DNA of 62,929 nucleotides from CAIVND01 sp035532075. GTDB lineage: Bacteria > Actinomycetota > Acidimicrobiia > Acidimicrobiales > Bog-793. The stretch is taken from assembly GCA_035532075.1 (NCBI GenBank), contig DATKRV010000060.1, positions 1-62,929 on the forward strand. Direction: 5' to 3'. The notes under the pieces were generated by a model. The model was not told the origin of the DNA, did not search any database, and saw only the letters and a program-made list of their open reading frames with translations. Numbering within the stretch: position 1 is the first letter of the stretch; the number at the start of each line of letters is the position of its first letter. Below are positions 36,534-45,140 of the stretch, piece by piece. Position numbers and translations under genes: made by a program.

Positions 36534-37590
36534 GATCTCTTGCGATTGCACTTTGCTGAAGCACTCCCTGTCGCGGCGAGAGATAGAGATAGGGATATTC
36601 CCGTCGAGCAGATCGCTCAATGAAATAGCGGACCCCGAAGGCGATGCGGATCATTACCGCCTCGGAATCCGAAGTGTTGACGTGGCGATGTGGAGTCTGG
36701 GGTCCGGGAACCTGGAATCCGGTTCCTTTCTTCCACGGGACATCTTCTCGGTTGATCGTCGTGTATCCCGATCCTTCGATGACATAAAGATGTGCCTCCA
36801 TATGGGCGTGCATTCCACCGAATTCGTGCGGAGGGTCGATCAAGAGTCCGCTGATCTCGACCTCTTGGGGTTTGAAATCATTCAATTCCTTGCCAATCCG
36901 CATGAAATTGATCGTTTTTGATTTATGTATCCCTGCTGGTATGGCGTTCAACATGTCAAAGGTGTCACCAAGCACCAGCGGATGTTCAGGGTCAAACTCT
37001 GGCATGGTGTCCGGGATCACGGCCACGCCATCTGATTCACCACCACCTTTGATCGACGCGTCTTCAATGAACAGCGCTACACGACCGGTCCCCTCGGGAT
37101 TCATCCCATCAGGAGAGACACTGACTTTGGGCACGGTGACCGTCGCTCCTTTCTCTTCAACCTGGATCGTCCGATGCATGCCACACAGATGCTCGAGATG
37201 AACTGCAAGTGCTGAAACATAGCGGGCAGGGGTATCGCCCGTATTGAAGTGCTGGTGAACCGAGCCGAACGGAACCAAAAGCGAGCTATGCCGACGCCAG
37301 TCATAGCGAACATTGTCAATGACGCTAAAGCCCTCGCCTTCGACGATGAATATTGCCTCCTCACCGTGTTTATGCGCTCCGGTATGCGCGCCGGGGGGGA
37401 TCTCGGCGACCATCGTCGTCGTCCCATAGGTACGAAATCCTGTCTCCGGTGAAATCACCAACGCGGCACGAAAGTCCTGGGAGGTCTCAACCCAGTCAAG
37501 ATCCTCTTCATGCATGTTCCGACGAGAGGAGGCACGCTCGGACTCGGCCCGGTTCCACATCCCCAGCCAGTCGTCATAAAAATTCGCCAT
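36517..37590 (-). CDS. Bicupin dioxygenase-like protein (copy 1)
   Basis: A 357-residue protein with two cupin barrels. The first has IPPGAHTGAHKHGEEAIFIVEGEG (about 67-90, shown here in part as HTGAHKHGEE) and a later SVHQHFN; the second has GGMHAHMEAHLYVIEG and PHRHVN. These HxH...E...H patterns fit metal binding in both barrels, in the gentisate/1-hydroxy-2-naphthoate dioxygenase style. The N-terminus FYDDWLGMWNRAE and MHEEDLDWVET is shared with copy 2 at 43939, to which it is very similar throughout. ATG 37590 after GGGAG. It stands alone, without ABC genes. Confidence 0.85.
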   Translation of the reverse strand: MANFYDDWLGMWNRAESERASSRRNMHEEDLDWVETSQDFRAALVISPETGFRTYGTTTMVAEIPPGAHTGAHKHGEEAIFIVEGEGFSVIDNVRYDWRRHSSLLVPFGSVHQHFNTGDTPARYVSALAVHLEHLCGMHRTIQVEEKGATVTVPKVSVSPDGMNPEGTGRVALFIEDASIKGGGESDGVAVIPDTMPEFDPEHPLVLGDTFDMLNAIPAGIHKSKTINFMRIGKELNDFKPQEVEISGLLIDPPHEFGGMHAHMEAHLYVIEGSGYTTINREDVPWKKGTGFQVPGPQTPHRHVNTSDSEAVMIRIAFGVRYFIERSARREYPYLYLSPRQGVLQQSAIARDPDRAN

Positions 37591-38071
37591 GAAATAATCT
37601 CCCAAATGCAATTAGTCCCCGGATATCAATGGTGCGCCAACCCTATCGCGGCAAAAGAGAACCTGAAATGGATGAGATCCACTGCCCTTGGTTCAAGGTA
37701 ACCAGATCAATCGAGACCTCTGGCCAACCTCGCCGTAGGCTCTGCGTAGATCAATCCATTCGAATCTCACACGAGCACGACATTTTCTTTCTCTTCGCAA
37801 CAAGTTACGCCCTCTCATCTCGCGCAACCAATTGCGTTGTACGGGCGTGGAGAGTCTCTCTGAAAATTTGACAACAGACGACGTTAACCCGTGCATGATC
37901 TGGACGCGAAGCGATCTTTTGCCCCCCTGATTGGCTCTTCCATCTCACCTGATACACAATGGCGAATCATCGATTCGCGTAGCACGAATACTCTGTCTGC
38001 AGATCCATCGTCAGAGTATTTACGCATCTCATCTGGTTGAGCCAAGTACACCCAAGCCGCTCTGCTGCGAA
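37591..38071. other. Upstream region of bicupin copy 1
   Basis: About 480 bases with no gene seen. The promoter of the bicupin gene should lie at its left end, on the minus strand. Confidence 0.35.
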
Positions 38072-38296
38072 TTACCGGGCCTTGCGCAACGCTTTCGCCA
38101 AAGATATGAAAAGAGCCAGCAGCCACAAAATAGGGAGAGCCCACCACGTACTCAGCCGATGTGCGTGAAAGATGGCAACTGCACCAAGGCCCAGGCAAAC
38201 ACCAATCGCAATGGTGATGTCTTCTCCAACAATGAAGTCCCACCAAAACATCCCGAAACCTCGTGCCATGGCTTTGGCGCGTCGAAAACCACTCAT
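38072..38296 (-). CDS. Small membrane protein
   Basis: A 74-residue protein with two transmembrane helices: IAIGVCLGLGAVAIFHAHRL (about 29-48) and WWALPILWLLALFISL (about 51-66). The N-terminus is basic (FRRAKAMARGF). Its ATG overlaps the stop of the upstream ExxE membrane protein by four bases (38293-38296), so they are co-translated and may interact. Confidence 0.72.
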   Translation of the reverse strand: MSGFRRAKAMARGFGMFWWDFIVGEDITIAIGVCLGLGAVAIFHAHRLSTWWALPILWLLALFISLAKALRKAR

Positions 38297-39105
38297 GACG
38301 TAACGACCGGGGTGAGAGAACTCTTCTCGTCAGATCGTCGATAGTTTCGCAAGACTCCCACCGTCGCCAACGCCATCAGGGCAATGGCGGGAATGAGCAC
38401 CAGTAATGAGGCGTCCGAGTGAGGCCACGTCGCACCAGCTCCCTCCGCGCCCCAGAACGTTCCGAAACTCGCGAGAAGTACTCCGACGGAGAACTTGATC
38501 GTATTCTCAGGCACCTTCGAGAGCGGACCACGGACGACACATGCCACAGCAACGATAAGCGCTATGGCAGCAATAGCCGCGATAGAGGCAAGGCCGAGAT
38601 TGTGGGCATTGGCACCGAATGTCACCACAATGAACGCAACTTCCATCCCCTCAAGAAGGACTGATTTGAAAGCGAGCGTAAAAGAGTACGCGTCGCCCCC
38701 CATCCATCCGGCTCCAGACGCCTGAAGAGCATCGACACCGGAACCGACCCCTGGGGCGCCGTTCAGTCTCTGTGCCTCAGCGGTCAACGTCGCATATGCC
38801 GCCGCCTCGTCATGCAGAGCCTTATAACCCGAGGCACGCAAAATCGCCTTTCGCAACCAGCCAAGACCAAAGACGAGCAACAGTCCACCGACGACAAGAC
38901 GGAGAGGGCTGAGCGGCAGGTGCGAGATTGTTGGTCCAAGTGCTGCAACTATGGCCACAAGTACTGCCACGGCTACGAATACTCCGCGTCTTGTCGACTT
39001 CCAGCTGCGCGTCAGACCAACAGCGAGAACCACCGTCGTGGCCTCTACCGCCTCGACACAACAGGCAAAGAATGCGGAGATAAACAGTACGACACTGGTC
39101 GTCAT
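38293..39105 (-). CDS. Multi-pass membrane protein with two ExxE motifs (FTR1/COG4280-like)
   Basis: The product is 270 residues long with about seven transmembrane segments and a soluble loop near 95-140. Two intramembrane ExxE motifs occur: CVEAVEATTVVLAVG (E18, E21) and LLEGMEVAFIVVTFG (E152, E155). The same EGxE pattern forms the iron site of FTR1 permeases and related UPF0016/TMEM165 ion transporters. I believe it belongs to an uncharacterised membrane family (COG4280) that shares this pattern. The segment VPENTIKFSVGVLLASFGTFW resembles FTR1-type sequences (LPxxxxFxxxGxLL). Metal (Fe or Mn) transport is likely by motif only. Confidence 0.72.
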   Translation of the reverse strand: MTTSVVLFISAFFACCVEAVEATTVVLAVGLTRSWKSTRRGVFVAVAVLVAIVAALGPTISHLPLSPLRLVVGGLLLVFGLGWLRKAILRASGYKALHDEAAAYATLTAEAQRLNGAPGVGSGVDALQASGAGWMGGDAYSFTLAFKSVLLEGMEVAFIVVTFGANAHNLGLASIAAIAAIALIVAVACVVRGPLSKVPENTIKFSVGVLLASFGTFWGAEGAGATWPHSDASLLVLIPAIALMALATVGVLRNYRRSDEKSSLTPVVTS

Positions 39106-39273
39106 CCGCGCACCTCCATACCCGACAGGGATCTAAACAATCGATTTCCTCCTCTAAAATGCCATGCTCAGTCGCATGACGTACAATCCATCTTCGGTGA
39201 CAATACGTTCTTGGGCACGTTCTTGGGCAAGACTTGGAGCGACACGTTTTCTCCGGCGGTAGCCCCATTGAAT

Positions 39274-39289
39274 ACTAACAGCTGTTAGT
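39274..39289. promoter_or_regulatory. 16-bp perfect palindrome, probable operator
   Basis: ACTAACAGCTGTTAGT is an exact palindrome in an AT-rich patch, 169 bases upstream of the ExxE membrane gene (minus) and 207 upstream of the ChrB-like gene (plus). The size suits a dimeric repressor such as a TetR- or MarR-type protein; no regulator gene is next to it. Confidence 0.55.
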
Positions 39290-39375
39290 TTATAGAATCT
39301 GCAGCTGTTTGCACGCATTTTCAGCTAAATCGCATCTTTCTCAACCCGCGAGGACTGCACTTATGAACCAAAGAG

Positions 39376-39406
39376 CGAGCCGTCCTCTGCGAGAGAGGTC
39401 GGCTCG
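39376..39406 (+). promoter_or_regulatory. Leader hairpin before the ChrB-like gene
   Basis: CGAGCCG-T-CCTCT pairs with AGAGG-T-CGGCTCG around a five-base loop, with a single T-T mismatch. It lies 90 bases before the ChrB-like start, with no uridine tract, so a leader structure or a remnant stop for another transcript are both possible. Confidence 0.4.
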
Positions 39407-39495
39407 ACCGAAACAGACACGATGCGCAATAGAGTCTCGCATCGTAGCTAAGAGATGTTCCGGTATTTTCTAGCTCTCCGAAGGGTCATACGGCA

Positions 39496-40080
39496 ATGAA
39501 ATCAGAGGATTCCTCGGCTTCTGGCAGCGAGACTGCGGCCGATTTGAACTGGCGGCTCCTTGTATATCGCGTACCAAGTGAGCCAAGTAGGCTACGCGCG
39601 ACTGTCTGGCGTCGACTAAAGAATCTTGGAGCAATTTATCTCCAAGGTGCCGTTGCAGCACTCCCATCGAGCACCGCGAACGATCGCGCGCTCAGAGGTC
39701 TCCGGAACCAGATTGTTGACGAGATGGGTGGAACTGCCATTCTCTTTTCCGCTGAGCCGATCTCTGGTGGTACCGAGATACTCGAGCTGTTTAATGAAGC
39801 GCGCAACGATGAATACGATGAGATCCTTGACAAATGCGTGCACTTCCTCTCCGAAGTAGAGAAAGAAATCGCCGTCGAGCATTTTACCTTTGGTGAGTTG
39901 GAAGAGAACGAAGAGGATTTCGTCAAGTTGCAACGTTGGTTCGACAAGGTACAAGATCGCGATTCGCTAAATGCGAGCGGGAAGCAGGCTGCCCAAGAGG
40001 CTTTGGCACGCTGCGCTCACGCACTTGAGGAGTTCACGGAACGCGTCTACATCTTTGACCGCGATCACCCCCGGCATTGA
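39496..40080 (+). CDS. ChrB N-terminal-domain-like protein
   Basis: A 194-residue soluble protein. WRLLVYRVPSEPSRLRATVWRRLKNLGAIYLQGAVAALP (seen at about 18-56, cited by its ends) is the motif of the ChrB N-terminal domain, found in the chromate-sensing regulator ChrB. The C-terminal chromate-responsive ChrB domain is not present, so it is a single-domain member. The rest is helical, with an acidic stretch ELEENEEDF. It is not beside a chrA gene, so a role in chromate resistance is uncertain. Start ATG 39496, weak ribosome binding site. Confidence 0.7.
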   Translation: MKSEDSSASGSETAADLNWRLLVYRVPSEPSRLRATVWRRLKNLGAIYLQGAVAALPSSTANDRALRGLRNQIVDEMGGTAILFSAEPISGGTEILELFNEARNDEYDEILDKCVHFLSEVEKEIAVEHFTFGELEENEEDFVKLQRWFDKVQDRDSLNASGKQAAQEALARCAHALEEFTERVYIFDRDHPRH

Positions 40081-41184
40081 ATTTCTCAATCCTCGTCAAT
40101 CTCAACGTTTCGCGCATCAACTTGTTGCTGGGAATACCAATCGCGCACAGGCGTTAAAACCTCTCTCATTCCAAGACGATGTGATGAACTCGGTACCAAT
40201 TGGAAATAACCAACCCAACGACGCAGATTGTCCGCATCGAGCATCGAGATCATTCGGTCAAGCTCATCCCGGTCTCTCGTTAAGAACAGTTAGCACTCCA
40301 GAGCCCACTGAATTCAACATCCGCGAAAGACACACCAAACAGCACGACATTGATATCTCAAGATACCCAAGCCAGTTCATGCGATACTCGAAAATCAACC
40401 GTCGCCAACTTCACCGGCTCCCAGGTTGCTGTGCAACAACAGGAGAAAGGAGAAACAGCGCCGACATCAAGATGATCTAACAAGGCCTATCGAACGAGGA
40501 TTTCAAGTCCCTTCATTCTGGCCGCAGCGGACACGTCGATTGTCGACAACAACCCCAGCTCAATGACACAGTTCAATGGCGCGACAACGTTGGAGCGAGT
40601 TATAACTGATCGTCTCTTTGCAGGTCGCGAGAGATCAGCTCCCAACACACGTGGCCGGTGATCGAATTGCACAAACGGGGGCTCGCTGGAACCGGGATGA
40701 CGACACAGGCTCTCCTATCGCTTGCGGGCATCCCAGACAATGGAACGACAACGTCGGCGCGGTATACAGGTTGTCCGATTCGAGCGGTTCATTTCCACAT
40801 CGCGGTGTGATATGTTCGCCACGTCTATACGGGCATCGCAAACAGCTATCTTGATTCCCGTATTTCCGGGGGAAGTTTATGGAATCACCAAGGCTCTTGT
40901 CGCAGATCATCTCGGGACTCGCCGCGAGATGTGTTATGCGCGCCGTAGCCACGTACGAGAACCCGATCGAAAGGTTGGACAGCGCGGACGTCGCGTCCCA
41001 GACAACAATGAATCACCACCTCTGGCGACTCGACAACTGCCGCTCGAGGTCCGATAACTTGCAGTTTGCGGAGCTGTCTTTCGTAAAGATTGATCCACAG
41101 CTCGTGGGGTTTGGAGTCTCTTATCCCAAAGAGTTCAGCAATAGTAAACAATAGATGGACCGGGAGCAGTTGGACTTGGTTGAG
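40081..41184. other. Gap of about 1.1 kb without a recognised gene
   Basis: Open frames on both strands are short, without ribosome binding sites, and look random. No insertion sequence or RNA gene recognised. Confidence 0.35.
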
Positions 41185-41216
41185 TGACCCGGGGGGGTTA
41201 TCATCCAGCCGGGTCA
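41185..41216 (+). promoter_or_regulatory. Inverted repeat upstream of the second ABC importer
   Basis: TGACCCGG (41185-41192) and CCGGGTCA (41209-41216) are exact inverted repeats with a 16-base spacer, 93 bases before the first permease. A leader hairpin or an operator are both possible. Confidence 0.45.
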
Positions 41217-41308
41217 GACTCGTTTGACAAAGACACTAAGGTTGCCGGTCGCGGTTGGGAATCAGGCTCGATGACTCCGCTGAGAGTCGGGAGTCACATT
41301 CAGGGGGG

Positions 41309-42181
41309 ATGATGGTAACGGGTGTGGTTGAAGGCGAGGTCTGGGATCCGGAAACACTGGAAGCCCGGGCTCTCAGTCGGGTGCTGCGACGGATAAAAGA
41401 CCGTGAGCGTGTTCTCGTGCCCACCGCGGCTCTTGTCGTGTTCCTTGTGGCGTGGCAACTTGCATCAACCTTTGGACTCATCAACCAGCTCTTTTTCGCG
41501 TCGCCCTCGGCGGTGATCAGCTCTGGCTACCACCTCGTCCAGACCGCCCAGTTCTGGAGCGACTTCCGGGTGAGCGTCATCGAGTTCGTGGTCGGCTACG
41601 GGATGGCGCTCGCGAGCGGGCTCGCTGCTGGATTCGCGCTCGGATGGTTCTGGCGCCTGCGGTTCATCTTTCGCCCGTGGGTGGACGCGCTGAACTCGAT
41701 CCCCGGCATCGCGCTGGTCCCGCTCGTGCTCATCTGGTTCGGTCTCGGCTTCTCGTCCAAGATCGCGCTGATCTTCCTGATCACCTTCCCGGTGATCGCC
41801 GTCAACATGTACACCGCGACATCGAGCATCAACCCGCAGTACCTTCGGGTGGGACGAAGCTTCGGATGCCCGAAGTTCCGGCTGCTCCGGACCATCGTCT
41901 TCCCGAGCATCGCACCGTTCGCATTCGCGGCCGCCCGAATCGGCGTCGGCCGCGGCGTCTCAGGAGTCGTCGTCGGAGAGTACTTCGCTGCCAACTCCGG
42001 CCTCGCGTATCGCCTCTTGCAATATGGCAACGATCGCCAGACCGGGCTTTTGTTATTCGATGCCCTCTTTATCACGGTGGTCGCCCTCGGCGCGTTCCGC
42101 GTCGTCTCCACAGTTGAAAAGAGGGTCCTCCACTGGCGGCATGTTGGTTCACACTCGGCGTTCGGCGCGGACAACACGTAG
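41309..42181 (+). CDS. ABC importer permease, NitT/TauT-type (second system, 1)
   Basis: A 290-residue permease with six predicted helices after an N-terminal cytosolic stretch. The coupling loop is INPQYLRVGRSFGCPKFRLLR, and SIPGIALVPLVLIWFGLG is the usual helix of these permeases. ATG 41309 follows AGGGGGG closely; ATG 41312 is as likely. It heads the operon permease-ATPase-permease-bicupin. Confidence 0.87.
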   Translation: MMVTGVVEGEVWDPETLEARALSRVLRRIKDRERVLVPTAALVVFLVAWQLASTFGLINQLFFASPSAVISSGYHLVQTAQFWSDFRVSVIEFVVGYGMALASGLAAGFALGWFWRLRFIFRPWVDALNSIPGIALVPLVLIWFGLGFSSKIALIFLITFPVIAVNMYTATSSINPQYLRVGRSFGCPKFRLLRTIVFPSIAPFAFAAARIGVGRGVSGVVVGEYFAANSGLAYRLLQYGNDRQTGLLLFDALFITVVALGAFRVVSTVEKRVLHWRHVGSHSAFGADNT

Positions 42182-42215
42182 GCCGAGCGTCCACCACAGA
42201 GAAAGGAACTTGCAA

Positions 42216-43022
42216 GTGCAGACGTTAACGATCTCCGATGTAACCATGATCTACGAGCGACCAAGAACGCACGAGCGCTTCCGGGCGATCGACCGGGTCT
42301 CCATGACCATCGAGAAGTCCTCATTCGTGAGCATCGTCGGACCGAGCGGCTGCGGAAAGAGCACGCTGTTGGCAGTCGTTGACGGGCTCATCCAGCCGAG
42401 TTCGGGTTCGGTGCAGATGGATGGCAGGCCAGTCACCGCGCCAGGCCCAGACCGAGCGATGGTCTTCCAGGAGGCCTCACTGCTCCCCTGGTTCACGACA
42501 GTGCAGAACTGCGCCTACGGACTCGAGTGCCAGGGGATTTCACGCAAGGAGGCTCAGCAACGGGCGATGCCGCTCCTCGAGATGGTCGGTCTCAAAGGGT
42601 TCGAGCACTGCTATCCCGGCGAACTCTCGATCGGCATGCAACAGCGCGCCAACGTCGCGCGAGCGCTCGCGGTCGATCCCGACGTGCTCCTCATGGACGA
42701 GCCCTTTGCCTCCCTCGATGCCCAGACCCGAGAGCTCATGCAGTCCGAGCTTCTGAGAATCTGGGACCAGACGCAAAAGACCGTGTTGTTCATCACCCAC
42801 CAGCTTGACGAGGCGATCTATCTGAGCGACCGGGTGCTTGTGATGAGCGGGCGCCCCGGACATATCATCGACGACGTCGTCATCCCGATCGAGCGACCCC
42901 GGTCGCTCGACATCAAGCGGACGCAGGAGTTCGCCGCGATCGAGCAACGACTCTGGGACGACCTCCGAAGCGAGATCGAATCCGAGTTGGCCCCTGCCAC
43001 AGCGGCGGACGTCCGCTCATGA
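42216..43022 (+). CDS. ABC importer ATP-binding protein (second system)
   Basis: A 268-residue ATPase with Walker A GPSGCGKST (42-50), Q-loop Gln85 in VFQEASLLPW, Walker B VLLMDEPF (157-164) and switch His195 in ITHQLDEA. The signature reads LSIGMQQR (137-144) where the usual sequence is LSGGMQQR, a change of the second position. GTG start at 42216 with AAAGGA eight bases upstream; an upstream extension to 42024 lies inside the permease gene. It shares an ATGA overlap with the next permease. Confidence 0.92.
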   Translation: MQTLTISDVTMIYERPRTHERFRAIDRVSMTIEKSSFVSIVGPSGCGKSTLLAVVDGLIQPSSGSVQMDGRPVTAPGPDRAMVFQEASLLPWFTTVQNCAYGLECQGISRKEAQQRAMPLLEMVGLKGFEHCYPGELSIGMQQRANVARALAVDPDVLLMDEPFASLDAQTRELMQSELLRIWDQTQKTVLFITHQLDEAIYLSDRVLVMSGRPGHIIDDVVIPIERPRSLDIKRTQEFAAIEQRLWDDLRSEIESELAPATAADVRS

Positions 43023-43831
43023 CAACTGCCTCCGAGCCCGTCATCGCCGGGGAGCGCTCGATGCGCCAGCGCTCACGCTGGCTCCCAAAGGCCCGGCTCG
43101 TCTACGGCGTCTCGGGCGTGGTCGGAGTCCTCGCGCTGTGGGAGGTAGCCAACCGCACCAACCTCATCAACCCGACCCTCATCAGCCGGCCCAGCGACAT
43201 CGCTTACGCCGCCTACCAGCAGTTCTCGACCGGCACCATTTGGGGAAACCTCGAGACGACCCTCTCGGTATGGCTGGTCGGCTTCCTCCTTGCCTCGTTG
43301 ATCGGCATTGTGATCGGGCTTGTGAGTGGGGTGTTCCGCTATGTGCGCTACGTCACTGACCCGCTGCTGAACGCGACCAATGTCGCGCCAGACCTCGCGT
43401 TCGTCCCGATTCTCATCCTGTGGTTCGGGATCGGCTTCAAGTTCCGCCTGATGCTGGTGCTGTTCATCGGAATCTTCTATGTCGCGATCAACACACTCAC
43501 TGGCGTAAAGAATACCGAGGGCAAATGGCTTCGCGTCGCGAAGAGCTTCGGCGCCTCACGGATGCGCACCTTCCGTACCGTGATTATCCCCGGAAGTCTT
43601 CCCTACATCATGACGGGGCTCCGCCAGGGAGCCTCGCGCTGTCTCATCGGCGCGGTCGCGAGCGAGTTCATCGCCGGGAACAAGGGCCTCGGATTTATGA
43701 TCTCGCTTGCCGGCTCGTTCCTGCAGACGTCAACAGTCATGTTCGGAATCGTGCTCCTCGCGCTCTTGGGCGTGATCCTGAGCGAGATCATCGGCCGACT
43801 TGAGCACCGCTTCGACTCCTGGCGGATCTGA
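43019..43831 (+). CDS. ABC importer permease, NitT/TauT-type (second system, 2)
   Basis: A 270-residue permease with six predicted helices and the coupling loop EGKWLRVAKSFGASRMRTFRTV. The start overlaps the ATPase stop by four bases. NATNVAPDLAFVPILILWFGIG is the equivalent of the helix in its partner. With the first permease it should form a heterodimeric channel; the binding protein is encoded at 47719 in the opposite direction. Confidence 0.88.
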   Translation: MTTASEPVIAGERSMRQRSRWLPKARLVYGVSGVVGVLALWEVANRTNLINPTLISRPSDIAYAAYQQFSTGTIWGNLETTLSVWLVGFLLASLIGIVIGLVSGVFRYVRYVTDPLLNATNVAPDLAFVPILILWFGIGFKFRLMLVLFIGIFYVAINTLTGVKNTEGKWLRVAKSFGASRMRTFRTVIIPGSLPYIMTGLRQGASRCLIGAVASEFIAGNKGLGFMISLAGSFLQTSTVMFGIVLLALLGVILSEIIGRLEHRFDSWRI

Positions 43832-43938
43832 GCACCAAGAGCGGTCAAGCGCGACGCGGACGTTGTCCTTCGCCGCCAACGGAAGCCGGAATCTCCGATC
43901 TCAAGCCGGTCACAAGAGTCCTACGGCGAAAGAGAGAG

Positions 43939-45000
43939 ATGACAAACTTCTACGACGACTGGCTCGACAAGTGGAACCAGGCGGAGGCCGAGCGCGCGGT
44001 CGCCCGGCGGAACATGCACGAAGAGGACCTCGACTGGGTCGAGACGCGCCAGGACCACCGCGCCGCGCTCGTTATCTCGCCAGAGACGGGCTTTCGTACC
44101 TACGGGACGACGACGATGATCGCCGAAATCCCGCCCGGCAGTCATACGGGAGCTCACAAGCACGGCGAGGAGGCGATCTTCATCGTCGAGGGCGAGGGCT
44201 TCAGCGTCATCGATGGTGTGCGCTATGACTGGCGCAGGCACAGCTGCCTGTTGGTGCCTTTCGGTTCGGTGCACCAGCATTTCAACACCAGTCAGTCGCC
44301 GGCGCGTTACGTCTCCGCGCTCGCCGTGCATCTCGAGCATCTTTGCGGAATGCACAGGACCATCCAGATAGAAGACAAGGACGTCACCATGAACGTACCG
44401 GAGGTTCCTATCTCCCTCGACGGAATGAACCCTGACGCGACGGGCCGCGTCGCTCTGTTTATCGAGGATGCGATCGTCGAGCAAGGAGAGAATGACGGCG
44501 TGCCTGTGATGCCCGATTCAATGCCCGATTTCGACCCCGAACATCCGCTCGTGCTCGGCGACACCTATGACATGATCAACGCAATTCCGGCTGGGATGCA
44601 CAAATCGAAGACCTACAACTTCATGCGAATTGGCAAGGAGTACAACGATTTTAAGCCCCAAGAGGTCGAGGTCTCGGGCTTGCTCATCGATCCGCCGCAC
44701 GAATACGGAGGAATGCACGCGCACGCCGAGGCGCACCTCTATGTCATCCAGGGAAGCGGCTATACGACGATTGGAGACGAGCAGGTTCCCTGGAAGACGG
44801 GAACCGGCTTCCAGGTGCCGGGCCCGCAGACTCCGCACCGGCACGTGAATACCTCGGACGGCGAGGCGATCATGATCCGGATCGCGTTCGGCGTGCGCTA
44901 TTTCATCGAACGGTCCGCCCGACGAGAGTGGCCCTATCTCTACCTCGCCCCTCGTCAGGGAATGCTCGAGCGGAGCGCGAGCGCGAGCGCGGGTGATTGA
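43939..45000 (+). CDS. Bicupin dioxygenase-like protein (copy 2, in the ABC operon)
   Basis: A 353-residue bicupin, near-identical in design to the protein at 36517. Barrel 1 holds HTGAHKHGEEAIFIVEG and SVHQHFN; barrel 2 holds GGMHAHAEAHLYVIQG and PHRHVN. Each barrel can bind a metal through two or three His and a Glu. Conserved starting residues FYDDWLDKWNQAE mark the subfamily. It follows the second permease by 107 bases with GAAAGAGAGAG as ribosome binding site, so it is probably co-transcribed with the importer and would process the imported compound, perhaps an aromatic acid. Copies differ mainly at the C-terminus. Confidence 0.87.
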   Translation: MTNFYDDWLDKWNQAEAERAVARRNMHEEDLDWVETRQDHRAALVISPETGFRTYGTTTMIAEIPPGSHTGAHKHGEEAIFIVEGEGFSVIDGVRYDWRRHSCLLVPFGSVHQHFNTSQSPARYVSALAVHLEHLCGMHRTIQIEDKDVTMNVPEVPISLDGMNPDATGRVALFIEDAIVEQGENDGVPVMPDSMPDFDPEHPLVLGDTYDMINAIPAGMHKSKTYNFMRIGKEYNDFKPQEVEVSGLLIDPPHEYGGMHAHAEAHLYVIQGSGYTTIGDEQVPWKTGTGFQVPGPQTPHRHVNTSDGEAIMIRIAFGVRYFIERSARREWPYLYLAPRQGMLERSASASAGD

Positions 45001-45140
45001 CAAAGCGTCGCCGCGGCGCGAAAGGTCGATGATGTGAACGTTACCCACGACACCACCTGACGGCACTACCGCACAGCACGACGTCACAGATCACTGAAGT
45101 CGGGTTCGGCCTTTTGGCGCTCGGATGCTCCGACTCGAGC

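Noticed and set aside
39496..40080. Chromate resistance operon
   Set aside because: Only the ChrB N-terminal type domain is present and there is no ChrA transporter gene.
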